Positions 26,526 through 35,190 of a stretch of 64,000 nucleotides of DNA are shown here, piece after piece. The DNA is from UBA2365 sp964594045 (GTDB lineage Bacteria > Bacteroidota > Bacteroidia > Chitinophagales > Saprospiraceae). Positions within the stretch are counted from its first letter, which is position 1. Every line of letters begins with the position of its first letter. The stretch lies in assembly GCA_964594045.1 (NCBI GenBank), contig CAZQKR010000003.1, positions 84,536 through 148,535 of the forward strand, written 5' to 3'. A program made the translations under genes and the position numbers. The notes below the pieces were generated by a model that saw only the letters and a program-made list of their open reading frames with translations, was not told the DNA's origin and did not search any database.

Positions 26526-26964
26526 AAACAGAATTAATGAAGATTTGAAAGAAGCGATGAAAGCTAAGGATCAGGTTTCCCTGAGAGGTATCCGCGCGAT
26601 CAAATCAGCCATTCTTCTCATGAAAACAGATGGAAGCGGGAAAGAGATCGATGAGGAAGCTGAGATCAGAATGCTCCAGAAATTAGTCAAACAAAGGAAA
26701 GATTCACTGGCAGTCTACCAGCAGCAAAAAAGAGATGACCTGGCGAAAGTGGAAGAAGAGGAAATTGCGGTGATCGCCAGATATCTACCCTCACAATTGT
26801 CTGAGGACGAGATCAGGCAAATGATGACCGGCCTGATCACACAAGTCGGGGCCACATCCATGAAGGATATGGGAAAAGTGATGGCACTGGCCGGAAAAGC
26901 ATTTGCCGGAAGGGCTGAAAATGCCACTGTGGCAAGGATACTGAAGGAATTGCTCAGCGCATAG
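26515..26964 (+). CDS. GatB/YqeY domain protein
   Basis: A 149-residue YqeY-like protein: MSLENRINEDLKEAMKAKD, then LRGIRAIKSAIL, RMLQKLVKQRKDS, EIAVIARYLPSQLSEDEI and the closing GAENATVARILKELL. The domain resembles the C-terminal tRNA-binding part of GatB, the aspartyl/glutamyl-tRNA amidotransferase subunit, but stand-alone YqeY proteins have no settled role. It overlaps rsmA by 11 bases and is 11 bases before a hypothetical gene, so it belongs to the same transcript. Confidence 0.92.
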   Translation: MSLENRINEDLKEAMKAKDQVSLRGIRAIKSAILLMKTDGSGKEIDEEAEIRMLQKLVKQRKDSLAVYQQQKRDDLAKVEEEEIAVIARYLPSQLSEDEIRQMMTGLITQVGATSMKDMGKVMALAGKAFAGRAENATVARILKELLSA

Positions 26965-26975
26965 AAAGAGTAAAG

Positions 26976-27323
26976 ATGTCAAAAACCGAGGATTTACTTC
27001 TGATCAGGGAGCAGCTGAAAAGTTATATCGGCCTGTTGGATAAAGCCAGTCAGATGATCGTTGATGAAGGCATCAGCCGATATCCGATCATGGTGATACA
27101 CAAACAGGAAATTCAGTTAGGCGTGCCATTGGAAATAGAACAGCGCTTACCGGGTGGATGGCTGATCAATGCTTCCACACTGGAAGAATTTGTAAGTAAA
27201 AGGATCGTTGACGAAGAAAAGGTTGGCGAATTCAGAAAGCTATACAAGCAGCATGAAGATCATGTCTGTCTGTTGCTGCTGAGCGAGCTCGGAGTACAGT
27301 TCGTTTTTTATGAGAAAAAATAG
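26976..27323 (+). CDS. Conserved hypothetical protein
   Basis: A 115-residue soluble protein without signal peptide or membrane segment. It begins with a helical part (EDLLLIREQLKSYIGLLDKASQMIVDEG), then beta-type sequence YPIMVIHKQEIQLGVPLE and a helical C-terminal half, and ends LGVQFVFYEKK. I do not recognise a named family, although similar small proteins occur next to yqeY in Bacteroidota. Its last 14 bases overlap the start of the following membrane-protein gene, so translation of the two is probably coupled. Confidence 0.75.
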   Translation: MSKTEDLLLIREQLKSYIGLLDKASQMIVDEGISRYPIMVIHKQEIQLGVPLEIEQRLPGGWLINASTLEEFVSKRIVDEEKVGEFRKLYKQHEDHVCLLLLSELGVQFVFYEKK

Positions 27324-28506
27324 TATGAAGGAAATCAAGGATAAGAAACACCACATTTCTGAAACAACCCATCACGATGATCATCACGATCACTCGTTTT
27401 TGCAGTCTGTCAACAATATGAAAATCGTTATCCCCATTTTATTGGGTTTGCTGGTGGTTGGTTATCTGATGTGGAAGCAGGTAGATCTGGAAGAGATCAA
27501 AAAGATTGACTGGCATTTCAGCGTTTTCGCCTGGCTTGGAATTGCTCTACTGATCTATGTTTTAAGACACCTTGCTTTATCCTGGAGACTGGTTCTTTTT
27601 ACTGAAAATAAATTCAGCTTCAAAAAGGCGATTGAAGTGATATTTATCTGGGAATTCGCTTCAGCAATTTCACCTACCAGTTTTGGCGGTACAGCTGTAG
27701 CAACTTATATTCTGGCACAGGAAAGGATCAAATCTTCAAAATCCATTACGATCATATTGTATTCAATAGTTGTGGATACAGCTTTTTTATTGCTGGCGGT
27801 CATCCTGCTTTTTGCCTTTGCGGGTGCTTCCATTGTAGGTCCTGATGCCGTGAATGCAAGTGATATGGGCAATTACATCTATTCCTTCCTGGGTGTTTTG
27901 GTTTTTATGGCAGCCTACGGATTTTTCTTTTTTTATGGCTTGTTCATCAATCCTAAAAAGATCAAACAAGCCATATGTTATCTCAGCCGGATCAAATGGC
28001 TGACCAAATACAAGGAAACGATGATCCGAACGGGAGACGGTGTGATCGTCGCTTCTCATGAATTGTCACACAAGCGCTGGAAATATCATTTCAATGTATT
28101 TTTGGCTACGGCGGTCGCCTGGACGCTCCGTTTCAGTTTGGTGAATTTCATCATCATTGCACTTATTTCCGGTACGGGGAAAGACATTTATTCTCAGTTG
28201 ATCCTCTTTGGTAGAAACATAGGGATCTATGTCCAGACTGCTTTTACACCAACACCGGGTGCATCCGGTTTCTCTGAAATCATGTTTGGGGGTATGTACT
28301 CGGACTATGTGCCGATAGGTGTGGCCCTGTTGATTGCACTGGTCTGGAGGCTGATCAGCTATTATGCCTATCTTTTTGCGGGAGTGATCGTTGTGCCTAA
28401 CTGGATCCGGAAAGTCATCCGCCACAGGAAGTTGACCAAAAAAGCGCATCTGCCTGACCAAAAAATGCTCACAGTTGATCCGGGTAGTTGTGGTGCTGAA
28501 AAATAA
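27310..28506 (+). CDS. Lysylphosphatidylglycerol synthase TM region-like (flippase-type) membrane protein
   Basis: A 398-residue membrane protein with about nine helices, matching the UPF0104/LPG_synthase_TM family (AglD/MprF N-terminal domain-like). Family markers: FEWEFASAISPTSFGGTAVATYILAQE-type sequence around residues 113-140, and AFTPTPGASGFSEIMFGG near 315-332 (the PTPGGxGxxE loop). MprF-like domains flip lipids; no soluble synthase domain is present, so the cargo is unknown. The N-terminus is rich in His and Asp (HHDDHHDHS, residues 21-29) before the first helix, which is unusual. The start overlaps the preceding gene; ATG 27325 is also possible. Confidence 0.85.
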   Translation: MRKNSMKEIKDKKHHISETTHHDDHHDHSFLQSVNNMKIVIPILLGLLVVGYLMWKQVDLEEIKKIDWHFSVFAWLGIALLIYVLRHLALSWRLVLFTENKFSFKKAIEVIFIWEFASAISPTSFGGTAVATYILAQERIKSSKSITIILYSIVVDTAFLLLAVILLFAFAGASIVGPDAVNASDMGNYIYSFLGVLVFMAAYGFFFFYGLFINPKKIKQAICYLSRIKWLTKYKETMIRTGDGVIVASHELSHKRWKYHFNVFLATAVAWTLRFSLVNFIIIALISGTGKDIYSQLILFGRNIGIYVQTAFTPTPGASGFSEIMFGGMYSDYVPIGVALLIALVWRLISYYAYLFAGVIVVPNWIRKVIRHRKLTKKAHLPDQKMLTVDPGSCGAEK

Positions 28507-28991
28507 AAAACGATCATTGATTTAAAATTGTGTGATAAGCCCTTTCTCATTTTTGAACTAATGTTTTTGTTTTACCGGTGTATGCCAGGATATCAACTTA
28601 ACTTATCCTCATGATCTTCTGCATTATTATATTTCTATTTCCTTAAAATTTTCAGAATAATTGTTATCCGTTTTGATGTTTTTAGGGGGTGTATCCAAAT
28701 TCTATTTTATTTAAAATCAATTTAAATTATTGGTTTTTTATTTGTTAATAATTGTTAATTGCCCTATTTATTCCCTATATTTAGACTTTTTTTGAAAAGA
28801 AGGGTAGGTTGCATTCCTGTCATATAGAATTAAGTTAGTACTAAATTTCGGATTTCCGGAAGTGCAACTGTTGATTAGGAGTAATTTTTTAACAAGCGGG
28901 GCTTAATTTTAACATGTGACGGCATGAACTGTGAATGAGAAAAAGTTGACAGATTAAAAATTAGCTTGTGCAGGAAAACAATGTAAATCAG
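28507..28991. other. 485-base gap without a recognised gene
   Basis: A/T-rich sequence between the flippase-like gene and the porin gene. I see no reading frame with a familiar product. GTTGCATTCC at 28808-28817 and GGAAGTGCAAC at 28858-28868 are imperfect inverted copies that could form a stem in a long 5' leader of the porin gene. No matching terminator or riboswitch was recognised. Confidence 0.4.
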
Positions 28992-30236
28992 ATGAAAAAG
29001 GTTTTTTGGTATCTTGCCCTACTTTGTATACCGATCATTTTATCCGGTCAGGAAAACTCCGTTCCCAGTTACAAACTGTCCGGATTTGTAAAAAACGACC
29101 TGTTTTGGGATTCCAGGCAGACTGTGGATATCCGTGAAGGCCATTTCCTGTTATTTCCAAAACCCGTATTGGAAGATGTTTCAGGTGCAGATATAAATGC
29201 CCATCCTTCATTTAATTTTTTAGCCATACAGTCCAGGCTGAAACTTGATCTAAACGGGCCGGATGCACTAGGTGCCAAAACTTCCGGAATGATGGAAGCT
29301 GAATTTTTTGGTATGTCGGAAGCAGATATCAATGGTTTAAGGTTGAGACACGCCATAATCAAACTGAATTGGCCTGAAACGGAATTGATGATGGGACAAT
29401 TTTGGCACCCGATGTTCAATACAAGTTGTTTCCCGGATGTCGTTTCCTTCAATACAGGGGTTCCATTCCTGGTTTTCTCCCGCAATCCCCAGGTAAGGTT
29501 GACACAGGATCTGGGTAAACTAAAGATTTACATGACCTTGTTGTCACAGCTGGATTTTAAGAGTACTGGTCCGCTTCTCGGAGCAAGTACAAGTTATATC
29601 AGGAATTCCGGGATCCCTTCCCTGAATATCAATGCGGAATACAGCGTTAAAAATGCAGACAGGAAAACAGGTTTTCTGATAGGGTTTGCCGGCAATTTCA
29701 AAAAGCTGACACCCAGGTTGCAGGTCTCCGGTGTAAAAGTAAATGACAGTTTTCATTCCTTTTCCTATATGGCATATTTAAAAGCAGAATCGCCTCTATT
29801 GACAGTCAAGGGAGCTGCCTATTATGGTCAGAATACCTATGATTATACGATGCTGGGTGGTTATGTTGAATTTCCCGATCCGTCAATAAGCAACAGATTC
29901 AATTACGAAAATGTTTCAGTCTTGTCTTCATGGGCAGAATTGATGACCAATGGGAAAAAGGTCAAAGCAGGATTGTTTTTGGGATACAGCAAAAATCTGG
30001 GAACAGATCAGATTTTGCCCCAGGGAACCACCTTTTATTCAAGAGGAGATAATATTGATCAATTGTACAGGATCTCGCCAAGGATGATCTGGAATTTCGG
30101 TAAATTCAGAATAGCTCCGGAAGTCGAGTATACTGTTGCATATTACGGAGAAACTAAAGATCAGTATGGCAGAGTGACCAATGCATCACCTGTAGGTAAT
30201 ATCAGGCTGTTGACCGGGTTGTTTTACTTCTTCTGA
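28992..30236 (+). CDS. Outer-membrane porin-like protein
   Basis: A 414-residue exported beta-barrel protein. ATG 28992 gives a regular signal peptide (MKKVFWYLALLCIPIILSGQ); a GTG eight codons earlier is less likely. The mature part has no helices and alternates short strands (KLSGFVKNDLFWDSRQ, SRLKLDLNG, GMMEAEFFG, LRLRHAIIKLNW, LMMGQFWHPMF) ending in the aromatic LTGLFYFF, the usual C-terminal signature of outer-membrane barrels. It resembles the DcaP-like porins of Bacteroidota. It lies 74 bases before acetyl-CoA synthetase on the same strand, which suggests uptake of acetate or related carboxylates. Confidence 0.8.
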   Translation: MKKVFWYLALLCIPIILSGQENSVPSYKLSGFVKNDLFWDSRQTVDIREGHFLLFPKPVLEDVSGADINAHPSFNFLAIQSRLKLDLNGPDALGAKTSGMMEAEFFGMSEADINGLRLRHAIIKLNWPETELMMGQFWHPMFNTSCFPDVVSFNTGVPFLVFSRNPQVRLTQDLGKLKIYMTLLSQLDFKSTGPLLGASTSYIRNSGIPSLNINAEYSVKNADRKTGFLIGFAGNFKKLTPRLQVSGVKVNDSFHSFSYMAYLKAESPLLTVKGAAYYGQNTYDYTMLGGYVEFPDPSISNRFNYENVSVLSSWAELMTNGKKVKAGLFLGYSKNLGTDQILPQGTTFYSRGDNIDQLYRISPRMIWNFGKFRIAPEVEYTVAYYGETKDQYGRVTNASPVGNIRLLTGLFYFF

Positions 30237-30310
30237 ACAGGTTAATATTTCCGATAAATAAAGTTTAAAATGATTCTTAAAAATAATTGTTAATTAAAAC
30301 AGATAGTGTT

Positions 30311-32224
30311 ATGATCAAGAAAATTTCAAGTATGGCGGAATATCATCAGCAGTACCAGGAAAGCGTACAGGATCCTGAAGGATTCTGGGCGAAACAGGCT
30401 GAGACATTCATGTGGCATAAAAAATGGGATAAGGTTTTAGATTGGAACTTTAAAGAACCTAATGTAAAATGGTTCATCAATGGTAAACTCAATATAACAG
30501 AAAATATTTTTGAAAGGAATTTGCCCACAAGAAAGGACCAGGTCGCATTGATCTGGGAACCAAATGATCCTAAAGAAAAAGAGATCAAACTGACTTACGG
30601 GCAGTTGTATGAAAAAGTTTGTGTTATGGCCAATGCATTGAAAAAACAAGGCGTTGGCAAAGGGGACAGAGTGGCCATTTATCTTCCCATGGTTCCTGAA
30701 TTGCCCATTTCCATGCTGGCATGTGCTAGAATAGGAGCTGTACACAGTATCGTATTTGCCGGTTTCTCTGCCACATCTCTGAAGGACAGGATCAATGACA
30801 GCGAATGTAAGATCATTCTTACAGCTGACGGACTTTACAGAGGTAATAAAAATGTAAGCCTTAAAACCATTGTTGATGAAGCATTGGAAGGATGTCCAAG
30901 CATTGAAAAATCAATCGTTTTAAGACGTACCGGGGAAGATGTAAAAATGGTGGAAGGAAGAGATGTATGGTGGGATGATTTTCTGAGGGGTGTTTCCAAA
31001 GAAAATACTGCCGAAGTCATGGATTCAGAAGATACTTTGTTTATTCTTTATACTTCAGGGTCAACCGGAAAACCAAAAGGTGTTTTGCATACGATCGGCG
31101 GATACATGGTCTATGCTGAATATTCCTTTATGAATGTGTTCCAATACAACGAAGGTGACGTTTATTTCTGTACTGCAGACATCGGATGGATCACCGGGCA
31201 CAGTTATCTGGCTTACGGTCCGCTTTTGGCAGGTGCAACCAGCATCATGTTTGAAGGCGTTCCTTCTTATCCGGATGCAGGACGTTTCTGGGATATCGTG
31301 GACAAATACAAAGTGACACATTTCTATACTGCTCCAACTGCCATCCGCGCATTGATCGCCATGGGTGACCAATGGGTAACTTCCAAAGATTTAAGTTCGC
31401 TCAAGGTTTTGGGTTCCGTCGGTGAGCCGATCAACGAAGAAGCCTGGAAATGGTATAATGACCTGGTGGGAAAAGGAAGATGCCCGATCGTGGATACCTG
31501 GTGGCAAACTGAAACAGGAGGAATTCTGATCTCTCCATTGGCAGGAATTACACCGCTTAAGCCATCTTATGCCACATTGCCACTTCCGGGCGTTCAGCCA
31601 ATTTTGGTGGATCCGGAAGGAAAAGAGATAGAAGGCAACGGAGTTCAGGGCAACTTATGCATGAAATTCCCCTGGCCAGGTATGATCAGATCTACTTACG
31701 GTGACCATGAAAGATGCAGGGTGAACTATTTTGCAACTTATGAAAATCTGTATTTTACAGGTGACGGTGCGAAAAGAGACGAAGACGGATTTTACAGGAT
31801 CCTGGGAAGGGTGGATGATGTGATCAATGTTTCCGGTCACCGTATCGGAACTGCTGAGGTGGAAGACGCCATCAATCAGCATCCTAAAGTTGTGGAATCT
31901 GCAGTAGTAGGTTATCCTCATCCTATCAAAGGGGCAGGAATTTACGCTTATGTGACAACAGAGCATCTGACAGACAGTGAACTGATCACTATTGAGAAAG
32001 AGATCGTTGATCTGGTTGCAAAACTGATCGGGCCTATTGCTAAACCCGATAAGATCCAGCTGACTCCGGGCTTACCTAAAACTCGTTCAGGTAAGATCAT
32101 GCGTCGTATTCTCCGCAAAATCGGTGAAGGTGATGCTTCCAGCCTTGGAGATACTTCAACCTTGCTTGATCCAAGCATTGTGGAAGACATCATCAAAGGT
32201 GCCAAAGTGGATGTCAAACGCTAA
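30311..32224 (+). CDS. acs: Acetyl-CoA synthetase (AMP-forming)
   Basis: A 637-residue enzyme making acetyl-CoA from acetate, ATP and CoA by way of acetyl-AMP. ATG 30311 starts the protein MIKKISSMAEYHQQY; upstream TTG 30287 is unlikely. Motifs: the AMP-binding loop YTSGSTGKPKGVLH (about 250-263), TADIGWITGHSY, DTWWQTETGG, the hinge ILGRVDDVINVSGHRIGTAEVEDA, and the C-terminal catalytic Lys in PKTRSGKIMRRILR, a residue commonly switched off by acetylation in relatives. Length fits Acs. A porin gene lies upstream and a transporter gene downstream beyond a terminator hairpin. Confidence 0.96.
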   Translation: MIKKISSMAEYHQQYQESVQDPEGFWAKQAETFMWHKKWDKVLDWNFKEPNVKWFINGKLNITENIFERNLPTRKDQVALIWEPNDPKEKEIKLTYGQLYEKVCVMANALKKQGVGKGDRVAIYLPMVPELPISMLACARIGAVHSIVFAGFSATSLKDRINDSECKIILTADGLYRGNKNVSLKTIVDEALEGCPSIEKSIVLRRTGEDVKMVEGRDVWWDDFLRGVSKENTAEVMDSEDTLFILYTSGSTGKPKGVLHTIGGYMVYAEYSFMNVFQYNEGDVYFCTADIGWITGHSYLAYGPLLAGATSIMFEGVPSYPDAGRFWDIVDKYKVTHFYTAPTAIRALIAMGDQWVTSKDLSSLKVLGSVGEPINEEAWKWYNDLVGKGRCPIVDTWWQTETGGILISPLAGITPLKPSYATLPLPGVQPILVDPEGKEIEGNGVQGNLCMKFPWPGMIRSTYGDHERCRVNYFATYENLYFTGDGAKRDEDGFYRILGRVDDVINVSGHRIGTAEVEDAINQHPKVVESAVVGYPHPIKGAGIYAYVTTEHLTDSELITIEKEIVDLVAKLIGPIAKPDKIQLTPGLPKTRSGKIMRRILRKIGEGDASSLGDTSTLLDPSIVEDIIKGAKVDVKR

Positions 32225-32240
32225 AAAAATCATCAACATA

Positions 32241-32272
32241 ACCCATACTGTTTCACACAGTATGGGTTTTTA
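32241..32272 (+). terminator. Terminator or attenuator between acs and the OFA transporter
   Basis: A perfect 11-bp stem ACCCATACTGT (32241-32251) and ACAGTATGGGT (32257-32267) followed by TTTTT at 32267-32271. The next gene starts only 15 bases later on the same strand, so partial read-through would set a lower level of the transporter. Confidence 0.8.
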
Positions 32273-32285
32273 AAATCTAAACAAA

Positions 32286-33629
32286 ATGGAAAATAAAACT
32301 ACTTTTAACAGATGGTGGGTTGTGATTGGAGCACTGTTAATTCAATTGAGTCTTGGTGCAATTTATATCTACAGTGTTTTTAAACCTGCCCTGAAAGAAC
32401 GTTTTCCTGAGTGGAGTGATACAGACCTGGCATTACCTTCTCAATTGGTGCTTGCTTTTTTTGCCATCAGCATGATCTTTGCCGGAAGGATACAGGACAA
32501 GCTCGGTCCAAGACTTATCGCAACTCTCGGGGGAATCTTTCTCGGAGTAGGTCTGCTGATCGCTTCATTTGCAACTAACCTGACCGTTTTTGTCATAGGC
32601 TTCAGCATCATCGGTGGTATCGGTGTGGGTACGGCTTATGTTTGTCCAATTGCAACCTGTGTCAAATGGTTTCCGGACAAAAGAGGTTTGATCACAGGCC
32701 TGGCTGTTGCCGGTTTTGGTGCAGGTGCGCTTTTATTCACTCCTGTAGCCAAATCCCTCATCGCTGATCAGGGTATCATGACTACCTTTATGTATCTGGG
32801 TATCATTTTTCTGATCGCTGTTGTGATCGGAGCACAATTCATGAGAGTTCCTCCCGCCGGATATAAACCTGCAGGATGGAATCCGCCGGTACAGGCCGGA
32901 ACAAGCCAAAGTAATCTTCAGAATGATTTTTCCACATCTCAGATGCTCAGGACTTCCCAGTTTTGGTTGTTGTGGCTGACCTATTTTGCAGGGTGTACAG
33001 CAGGTTTGATGATCATCATGAATGTGACCAACGTTTGGCAATCCACTTCGTTTTTGAAACATGTTGCTGATGGTGAGGCACTCATCAAAGCAGATGTGTA
33101 TAAAGCAATAACTGCTGCGGGGGCTACCGCTGTCATGATCGTCGCCATTCTGAATGCCTTTGGAAGGATCGCCTGGGGAAAAATTTCCGACATGATCGGA
33201 AGAAGAAAAACTCTTATCATAATGCTGCTGTTGGCAGGAGTGGTGATGCTGATACTGAATTTATTGAAATCTTATGAGACCTACATCATCGGTGTATCCA
33301 TCATCGGCCTCTGTTTCGGAGGATTTCTCGCCTTGTATCCGGCTGTTACAGCGGATTATTTTGGAACGAAAAACGTTGGTGCAAATTATGGGTGGATGTT
33401 TACAGCTTATGGTGCCGGCGGACTTTTCGGCCCCTGGCTTGCACCAAAACTTATGGAGGTTGTAGAGAAAATCCAATATGAAACAGTGGATAAAGCCAAT
33501 GAGGTGATGATTTCTGCCGTTCCGTACAATGCCGGAAATTATCAGATGGCATTTGTGATTTCAGGTATCATGTGCCTTGTAGCTGCTGTGCTCGTATATT
33601 TTATCCGTCAGCCGAAATTGAAGGCATAG
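32286..33629 (+). CDS. OFA-family MFS transporter
   Basis: A 447-residue transporter with 12 predicted helices. The opening RWWVVIGALLIQLSLGAIYIYSVF is the OFA (oxalate:formate antiporter) family signature, and GIGVGTAYVCPIATCVKWFPDKRGLITGLAVAGFGAGALLF is the matching segment around helices 4-5. A central cytosolic loop lies near residues 190-215. Family members move small carboxylates. Its place directly after acs suggests acetate or a related acid, but the residues that bind oxalate were not examined one by one. Possible attenuation by the upstream hairpin. Confidence 0.88.
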   Translation: MENKTTFNRWWVVIGALLIQLSLGAIYIYSVFKPALKERFPEWSDTDLALPSQLVLAFFAISMIFAGRIQDKLGPRLIATLGGIFLGVGLLIASFATNLTVFVIGFSIIGGIGVGTAYVCPIATCVKWFPDKRGLITGLAVAGFGAGALLFTPVAKSLIADQGIMTTFMYLGIIFLIAVVIGAQFMRVPPAGYKPAGWNPPVQAGTSQSNLQNDFSTSQMLRTSQFWLLWLTYFAGCTAGLMIIMNVTNVWQSTSFLKHVADGEALIKADVYKAITAAGATAVMIVAILNAFGRIAWGKISDMIGRRKTLIIMLLLAGVVMLILNLLKSYETYIIGVSIIGLCFGGFLALYPAVTADYFGTKNVGANYGWMFTAYGAGGLFGPWLAPKLMEVVEKIQYETVDKANEVMISAVPYNAGNYQMAFVISGIMCLVAAVLVYFIRQPKLKA

Positions 33630-33729
33630 TTTAAATAAAAATGCAAAAAAGCTTTGAAATCGAGGGGAACATTAAACTTAGCGGATAGAATAGCTTATGC
33701 TTAATAAAAGGAATTAAAACTCAAAAAAT

Positions 33730-33765
33730 GACCCTTGCCTGGAGTTCCACGCAAGGGTCTTTCTT
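33730..33765. terminator. Terminator between convergent genes
   Basis: GACCCTTGC (33730-33738) pairs perfectly with GCAAGGGTC (33751-33759); T-rich sequence follows on the plus strand to 33768 and AAAAAA precedes it (33723-33728), so it can serve both the OFA gene and recA. Confidence 0.75.
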
Positions 33766-33778
33766 TTTGTGATCCAGA

Positions 33779-34801
33779 TTATTCTTCAGGTTGAGATACC
33801 GGAGCCAGGTATTTGGAACGGATGACTTGCTCCAGTTCATCTGCAACCTCCGGATTATCCTTTAAAAAATCCAGTGCAGGTGCTCTTCCCTGAGCGATTT
33901 TGGTACCTTTATAAGCATACCAGGAACCGCTTTTCTCAACCAGATCCAGTTCAACAGCGATGTCCAGGATCTCTCCCATTTTGGATATGCCTTCACCGTA
34001 GATGATATCAAAATTGGCCGTCTTAAATGGTGAAGCCAATTTATTCTTAACCACTTTTACTTTCGTTGGTGCACCTGTGACTTCACCTTCCTTATCTTTC
34101 AGGGCTGTTCCTGATTTTCTGATATCCAGTCTCACAGAAGCATAGAATTTGAGCGCATTTCCACCGGTGGTGGTTTCAGGGTTACCAAACATCACACCGA
34201 TCTTTTCACGGAGTTGGTTGATAAAAATGCAGCAACAATTCGTTCTGCCAATAATACCCGTCAGTTTTCTCAGTGCCTGGGACATCAATCTTGCCTGCAG
34301 ACCCATTTTTGAGTCTCCCATCTCACCTTCAATCTCGCTCTTTGGTGTCAGGGCGGCAACGGAGTCAATCACGATGATATCTATTGCTCCGGACCTGATC
34401 AGATTTTCGGCGATCTCCAACGCCTGCTCCCCGTGATCCGGTTGTGATATCAGCAAATTGTCGATATCCACTCCCAGTGCTTCAGCATATTTTCTGTCAA
34501 AAGCGTGCTCGGCATCAATGAAAGCAGCAATTCCTCCTGCTTTTTGTGCCTCTGCAATAGCGTGAATGGCCAATGTCGTTTTTCCGGAAGATTCGGGGCC
34601 ATAGATCTCAACGACTCTTCCGCGGGGTAAACCTCCGATTCCCAACGCAATATCCAGACTGAGTGAACCAGTGGATATGGTGTTAACATCAATAACTGCC
34701 TGGTCGCCAAGACGCATAACGGTACCTTTACCGTAAGACTTTTCGATCTTGTCAACTGCCAGTTTGAGGGCTTTCAATTTTTCTTCTTTGTTATTTCCCA
34801 T
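33779..34801 (-). CDS. recA: Recombinase A
   Basis: A 340-residue RecA, the ATP-dependent strand-exchange protein of homologous recombination and SOS induction. Visible: an N-terminal helix (EEKLKALKLAVDKIEKSYGKGTVM), Walker A GPESSGKT at residues 68-75, Walker B IIVIDSVAAL, loop L1 region SEIEGEMGDSKMGLQARLMSQALR, loop L2 INQLREKIGVMFGNPETTTGG, and KVKVVKNK. It is intact and uninterrupted. The C-terminal acidic tail is short (SQPEE). A TACCTTTG -7 box lies 17 bases upstream of the start codon. No recX neighbour. Confidence 0.98.
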   Translation of the reverse strand: MGNNKEEKLKALKLAVDKIEKSYGKGTVMRLGDQAVIDVNTISTGSLSLDIALGIGGLPRGRVVEIYGPESSGKTTLAIHAIAEAQKAGGIAAFIDAEHAFDRKYAEALGVDIDNLLISQPDHGEQALEIAENLIRSGAIDIIVIDSVAALTPKSEIEGEMGDSKMGLQARLMSQALRKLTGIIGRTNCCCIFINQLREKIGVMFGNPETTTGGNALKFYASVRLDIRKSGTALKDKEGEVTGAPTKVKVVKNKLASPFKTANFDIIYGEGISKMGEILDIAVELDLVEKSGSWYAYKGTKIAQGRAPALDFLKDNPEVADELEQVIRSKYLAPVSQPEE

Positions 34802-34817
34802 ATCTAAAAATTTTTTT

Positions 34818-34825
34818 CAAAGGTA
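34818..34825 (-). promoter_or_regulatory. -7 promoter element of recA
   Basis: TACCTTTG on the minus strand (34825-34818) matches TAnnTTTG. A clear TTTG about 19 bases further upstream is missing, and no LexA-type palindrome was recognised. The rest of 34826-35190 is A/T-rich with no gene seen. Confidence 0.45.
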
Positions 34826-35190
34826 AAATTTATTTGGATAAATGAATTATTTCGGGCTTGTTAAAACTATGACGCAGAAGATGCATCGATGCAGATGGTA
34901 ATAAATCTCGTTTAAAAGCTCAATAAATTTCGAAAACCATTTCAAAGGTTGTTGGGAATTCAACCAATTTAAATTTTGAGTATGAATTCAATTTTAAAAC
35001 TTTTAATCATTATTTTATTTTTAGTTATTAAACTATTTTTGAATTACAGTATCTAAAGAGAAGGTGAGAAAAACAAACAATAATCGCCTATTTACGGACA
35101 GGATTTTTTTTATTACTTTTTTCCTCCTGAATACACATTTTTTGCAAAAAATCTCTATTTCATTAATGTAACCTGAAAAAATCAAGGACA

